Assembly (NCBI GenBank): GCA_036939355.1
Contig: JALLAP010000791.1
Coordinates: 1 to 10,409 of the forward strand
Source of the DNA: Thalassiosira profunda
Taxonomy: Eukaryota > Bacillariophyta > Thalassiosirophyceae > Thalassiosirales > Thalassiosiraceae
Direction: 5' to 3'
DNA length: 10,409 nucleotides
The position numbers were made by a program, and so were the translations under genes. The notes below the pieces were generated by a model. It saw nothing but the letters and a program-made list of their open reading frames with translations, made no database searches and was not told the origin of the DNA. Below are positions 7,640 to 10,409 of this stretch, piece after piece; position 1 is the stretch's first letter, and each line of letters begins with the position of its first letter.

Positions 7640-9863
7640 ATGGCGGACCCGGGTGGCACCTCGGCTGCAACCCTGCAAATCAACGATTCGACATCAACCG
7701 CGATGCCGGGGGCCTCACAGTCTTCGGCCGGAGCCGCGGCGGCGGCAGCAGCAGCTGCGGCGGCCGATTCGAGCGCCATGCCGCCGCCCCCATCTGTGAA
7801 AATGGGCACATCTCATGCTCCTCCTGGGCAGACGCCCGACGATCCCGCCGGGGTCGTCCCGGCGGCCGCCCCATCCTCGGCCTTGGCCATTGCCAAAACC
7901 GGCCTCGGGACGCCGTCGCCGTTGCCGAGGGTCCCCGGAGCAACGCAGCCGGCGACGAAACCACCGGCCGCCGCGAGACCGGCCGCAGCGACGGGACCGC
8001 ACGCCCCCGTGACTGCTGCAAAGGCGACGCCCGTCCCGCCCGCCGCCCGCCCGGCGGTGCCGCAGCCCGTCCTTTCTTCGGCTCCCGCGCCGCAGCCGCC
8101 GCGGTCGGGGCCGAAGTATCCGGTCACGACGGCCGGAGGTCCGCCCCGGGCGGCCGCGCCCGCTCCCGTCGCCTCGCACCACCGCCCCGCCGCCGCGGCC
8201 TCCGGCGCCCCGCACCGCGCGGCGCCCCCCTCCCTGCCGCCTACGGAAGCCGCGGCGGCGGGCTACGGCGGCCCTCCCAAAAAGAAGGGCGGGCACCCCC
8301 TCCGGCGGGGGAAGTGGACGTCCGAGGAGGAGGCCTACGCCGTCCGGCTCATCCACGAGTTCAAGGCGGGATTGCTCCCGCTCACGGACGGGACGACATT
8401 GCGGAACTTCCTGAGCAAATTGCTGAACTGCGACCCGATGCGCATCTCGAAGAAGTTCGTGGGGAACAACTGCATCGGGAAGCAGGTGTTCCGGCGGAGG
8501 GTGGCCGACATCAACCGGCTGACGCCGGAGGACATCCGGCGGATAAGGGGGGAGCTGACCGAGCTGGAACGGCGGTTCTTCGACCGGGTCGCGCAGACGA
8601 ACCGCGTCAAGGCGCCGGGGGTGGCGGCCGGCATGGCCCCCGCCCTGATGTCCGTTCCCCCGGTCGTCGGCGGCGGGGGCGCGAAGCCGACGAGGGACGA
8701 AATCGAGCTGGATCGGCCGCCCACGCCTCCGTGGCTGCGGCCGCCGGCGAGCTACAAGCCGAAGGGCAAGTTTGCCGAGCGGCTGAAGGCCCGGGCGGCG
8801 GCCCTCGCGCCTCCTCCGGCGGTGCAGAGGGGTTCGGCGCCGTCGGCGCCGCCGTCGGGGAACGCGAAGGCCGATGCAGAGAAGGCGATGGCGCGAGGAT
8901 CTTCCCTCGATCGTCTTGCGCAGGCGGCTTCCAGCGAAGACATTCCGAGGACCGAGTCCGCCCTCGAGCAGCTCGCTCGCACCGCTTCGGCTGCCAAGTT
9001 CGTCGAGGACATTGTCAACGGAGAAAGCCCGACTCTCAGCGGGAAGCCAGCGCCTGGAGGCGGCAAAAAACTCTCCCAGGCGACGCTGAAGGGAAGCTTT
9101 GAGGCGCTCATGTCCATGGACATTACTTCCGTGGAAAACTTGGTCGAGTTGGCGGCGTCATCCTCGAACTCATCAACATTGCTGTCTGATTTCGCCAAGA
9201 TCAACTCGAAGGAGGGCGGCAAACTCGACCAAAGCTCGTTGAATCTGTCTCATCGAATGGAATCCTTCATCAAATCTCTGTCGAGCGCCAACCTGCTCAA
9301 TAAAGACTCGGATTCTACCGCTGCTCTGGAAACCTTGCTGGCGAATGCCACCAGCCACGGCAACATNGCTCAATAAAGACTCGGATTCTACCGCTGCTCT
9401 GGAAACCTTGCTGGCGAATGCCACCAGCCACGGCAACATCTTCGATGCCGGTATGTCACTGAAATCCTTCCTTGTGCCTTCCTGCTTCGCGTGTCGTAAC
9501 TCTCATTCTCTTCTCCTATCCCCAGAGAAATTCTCCAAGCGAGTGGAATCGTCGACGGGGTTTTCCCAGCTGCGATCGAACAACGACGGCCAGCACGGGA
9601 AACACAACAGCGTCGAGGACTTCCTCAGCTTGGTGTCGTCGGGCGACATTCCGCACCAAGATCCAACGATGCTCAGCGTCCCCTTGCAAAATGTCATGCA
9701 GCAGGCCGGCATCGGAGGCAGGGGCTCGAAAAGGAAGTTATCGCAGCAAAGACTGGTCGCCTTGGCAAATCGCCTCGCTACGGGATCGTCCTCTCACCTG
9801 TCCGACGTGAGCGGTGGCGGCCCTGTGAAGAAGAAGCAGAAGCGGAAGAAGCGAAAGGCGTGA
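7640..9863 (+). CDS. Diatom-type nuclear protein with GKWT-EEE / NCDPMRISKKF domain (691 aa)
   Basis: The coding path is 7640-9366, 9440-9450 and 9526-9863, after dropping one 72-nt duplicate plus N and a 75-nt intron; this gives 692 codons with stop. The ATG at 7640 has the context CAAAATGG and is the first in frame. Residues 1-215 are low-complexity Ala/Pro-rich with an 11-Ala run at 32-42. Residues 222-287 form the recognisable domain: RRGKWTSEEEAYAVRLIHEF, then GTTLRNFLSKLLNCDPMRIS, then KKF and CIGKQVF. I recall this domain from many predicted diatom proteins; its start resembles a Myb/SANT helix, but its function is unknown to me. A helix-forming tail (295-324) follows. Residues 421-622 hold at least four related motifs of about 16 residues, such as SSLDRLAQAASSEDIP and NSVEDFLSLVSSGDIP. 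The protein ends in KKKQKRKKRKA, a strong nuclear localisation signal. A nuclear, possibly DNA- or chromatin-associated, role is inferred. It is a host gene downstream of the transposon, tail-to-tail with the next gene. Confidence 0.85.
9295..9439 (+). repeat. Assembly artefact inside the 691-aa gene: 72-nt duplication around an N
   Basis: Bases 9295-9366 and 9368-9439 are identical, with N at 9367 between them. The extra 73 nt shift the frame and create a false stop (TAA at 9374-9376). With one copy removed the protein reads on smoothly, SHGN then IFDAEKFSKR, across the intron. Confidence 0.92.
9451..9525 (+). other. Spliceosomal intron in the 691-aa gene, 75 nt
   Basis: The donor is GCCG|GTATGT and the acceptor CTATCCCCAG|AGAAA. 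A CGTAAC branch-like site at 9495-9500 is followed by a pyrimidine tract. Splicing joins Ala579 to Glu580 (GAG, phase 1). The length is divisible by three and has no in-frame stop, so a retained intron would add 25 residues instead of truncating the protein. Confidence 0.85.
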
Positions 9864-9987
9864 TCTTTTCGTGTCGCGTACGTTCACGCCTCCTCCCTTT
9901 CTTATATTACTTGTAACATAGCGTCGCCTCTATTTGCTACCTCCTGTTCCTACTCTGACGAAGCCTTATTGCTCGCCAGGCCAGCAT

Positions 9988-10409
9988 TCATTGGAACTCC
10001 TCGTCTAGCGCAATTTTTGTCGGTTCGGTTTTGGGCACTCCTGTCAAGCGATCCAGCTGCTCTTTCCGAATGNTTTTGGGCACTCCTGTCAAGCGATCCA
10101 GCTGCTCTTTCCGAATGTCGGTGTGCTCGGATGGCACTGCCTCCATCACTTTAGCCCATTCCAATGCGAGCTTATCGCGTTTCAGCAGGATTTGCTCCGC
10201 GATTCTCATCGGCTCGACCTCCAAGAAACTGCTCGGTCCTTCCGACCCGTCGCCTGCATCACTCGAGGCCTGCCCTCCCTCTCTCGGCATAATGATGGGG
10301 CTTCCTAAGAACAATTCGGTCAGGAAGTCGTCGCCTTTCCCGTACCATTGTGCACCGACAAAGTGCGTCTGTAAGCGCTCCTGGTAGAATCTAAACAGGA
10401 ATGTCTGGC
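9988..10409 (-). CDS. C-terminal part of an unidentified host protein (124 aa visible)
   Basis: The frame enters at the right edge and ends with TGA at 9990-9988. With the 44-nt duplication and N removed, 124 residues are visible. It starts QTFLFRFYQERLQTHFVGAQ, then WYGKGDDFLTELFLGSP, then a Gly/Ser/Asp-rich loop. A charged helix follows, MRIAEQILLKRDKLALEW, and the end is TEPTKIALDEEFQ. The aromatic-rich beginning and the helix look like a conserved globular domain. The visible part has no signal peptide or membrane segment. I do not recognise the family. The gene faces the 691-aa gene tail-to-tail, with 124 bp between the stop codons. That gap must contain both 3' ends, but I see no clear polyadenylation signal. 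Confidence 0.75.
   Translation of the reverse strand, partial: QTFLFRFYQERLQTHFVGAQWYGKGDDFLTELFLGSPIIMPREGGQASSDAGDGSEGPSSFLEVEPMRIAEQILLKRDKLALEWAKVMEAVPSEHTDIRKEQLDRLTGVPKXIRKEQLDRLTGVPKTEPTKIALDEEFQ
10029..10117 (+). repeat. Assembly artefact: 44-nt duplication around an N
   Basis: Bases 10029-10072 and 10074-10117 are identical and flank the N at 10073. The duplication interrupts the minus-strand partial gene. Removing one copy and the N restores a single frame, DIRKEQLDRLTGVPK followed by TEPTKIAL. Confidence 0.9.

Noticed and set aside
7688..8356. Long Arg/Gly-rich minus-strand frames opposite the 691-aa gene
   Set aside because: They are the complement of Ala/Pro-rich coding sequence and have no sensible protein content.

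Overview
The window looks like nuclear DNA of a GC-rich diatom, most likely a centric species close to Thalassiosira. This is inferred from three things. The gene at 7640-9863 carries a GKWT-EEE / GTTLR / NCDPMRISKKF domain that I recognise from memory as common in predicted diatom proteins. The two introns I can define are short (74 and 75 nt), with GTGCGT or GTATGT donors and CTGAAC or CGTAAC branch-like sites. Start contexts such as AAAATGG are eukaryotic. There are no bacterial operons or Shine-Dalgarno sites.

The main structure is a probable DNA transposon of about 7.2 kb. Its left end is at 262 and its right end at 7508. The two ends are inverted copies: the outermost 15 bp (GCACCGCAACAGAAA) match exactly. 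Similarity continues inward in a diverged form for about 160 bp on the left (262-422) and 130 bp on the right (7379-7508), and stops abruptly at both outer borders. Inside the left end lies an array of degenerate CCTSYGGCC 9-mers (about 314-576). Related GGCCAC units, inverted, sit inside the right end. Two divergent genes fill the left and middle of the element. One is a minus-strand, two-exon gene (692-2493, 575 aa) with a Cys-rich C-terminus. The other is a plus-strand gene (2713-5823, 1036 aa) with zinc-binding clusters and a transposase-like core resembling the Tnp2/CACTA group. A large transposase plus an accessory protein plus subterminal repeat arrays recalls the TnpD/TnpA arrangement of CACTA elements. 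The family assignment is tentative. Positions 5824-7378 hold no gene I can support.

Outside the element, the left flank (1-261) is the truncated end of a minus-strand coding frame that runs off the window. The right flank holds an ordinary two-exon gene (7640-9863, 691 aa, probable nuclear protein). The 3' part of a convergent minus-strand gene (9988-10409) runs off the right edge. The element ends 131 bp before the ATG of the 691-aa gene and directly abuts the left coding frame, so it probably inserted between, or into, host genes.

Three single Ns (6280, 9367, 10073) each sit between perfect direct copies of 72, 72 and 44 nt. These look like contig overlaps that were never merged, not biological repeats. 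Two of them falsely break genes. CDS lengths given here for the two affected genes assume one copy and the N are removed.
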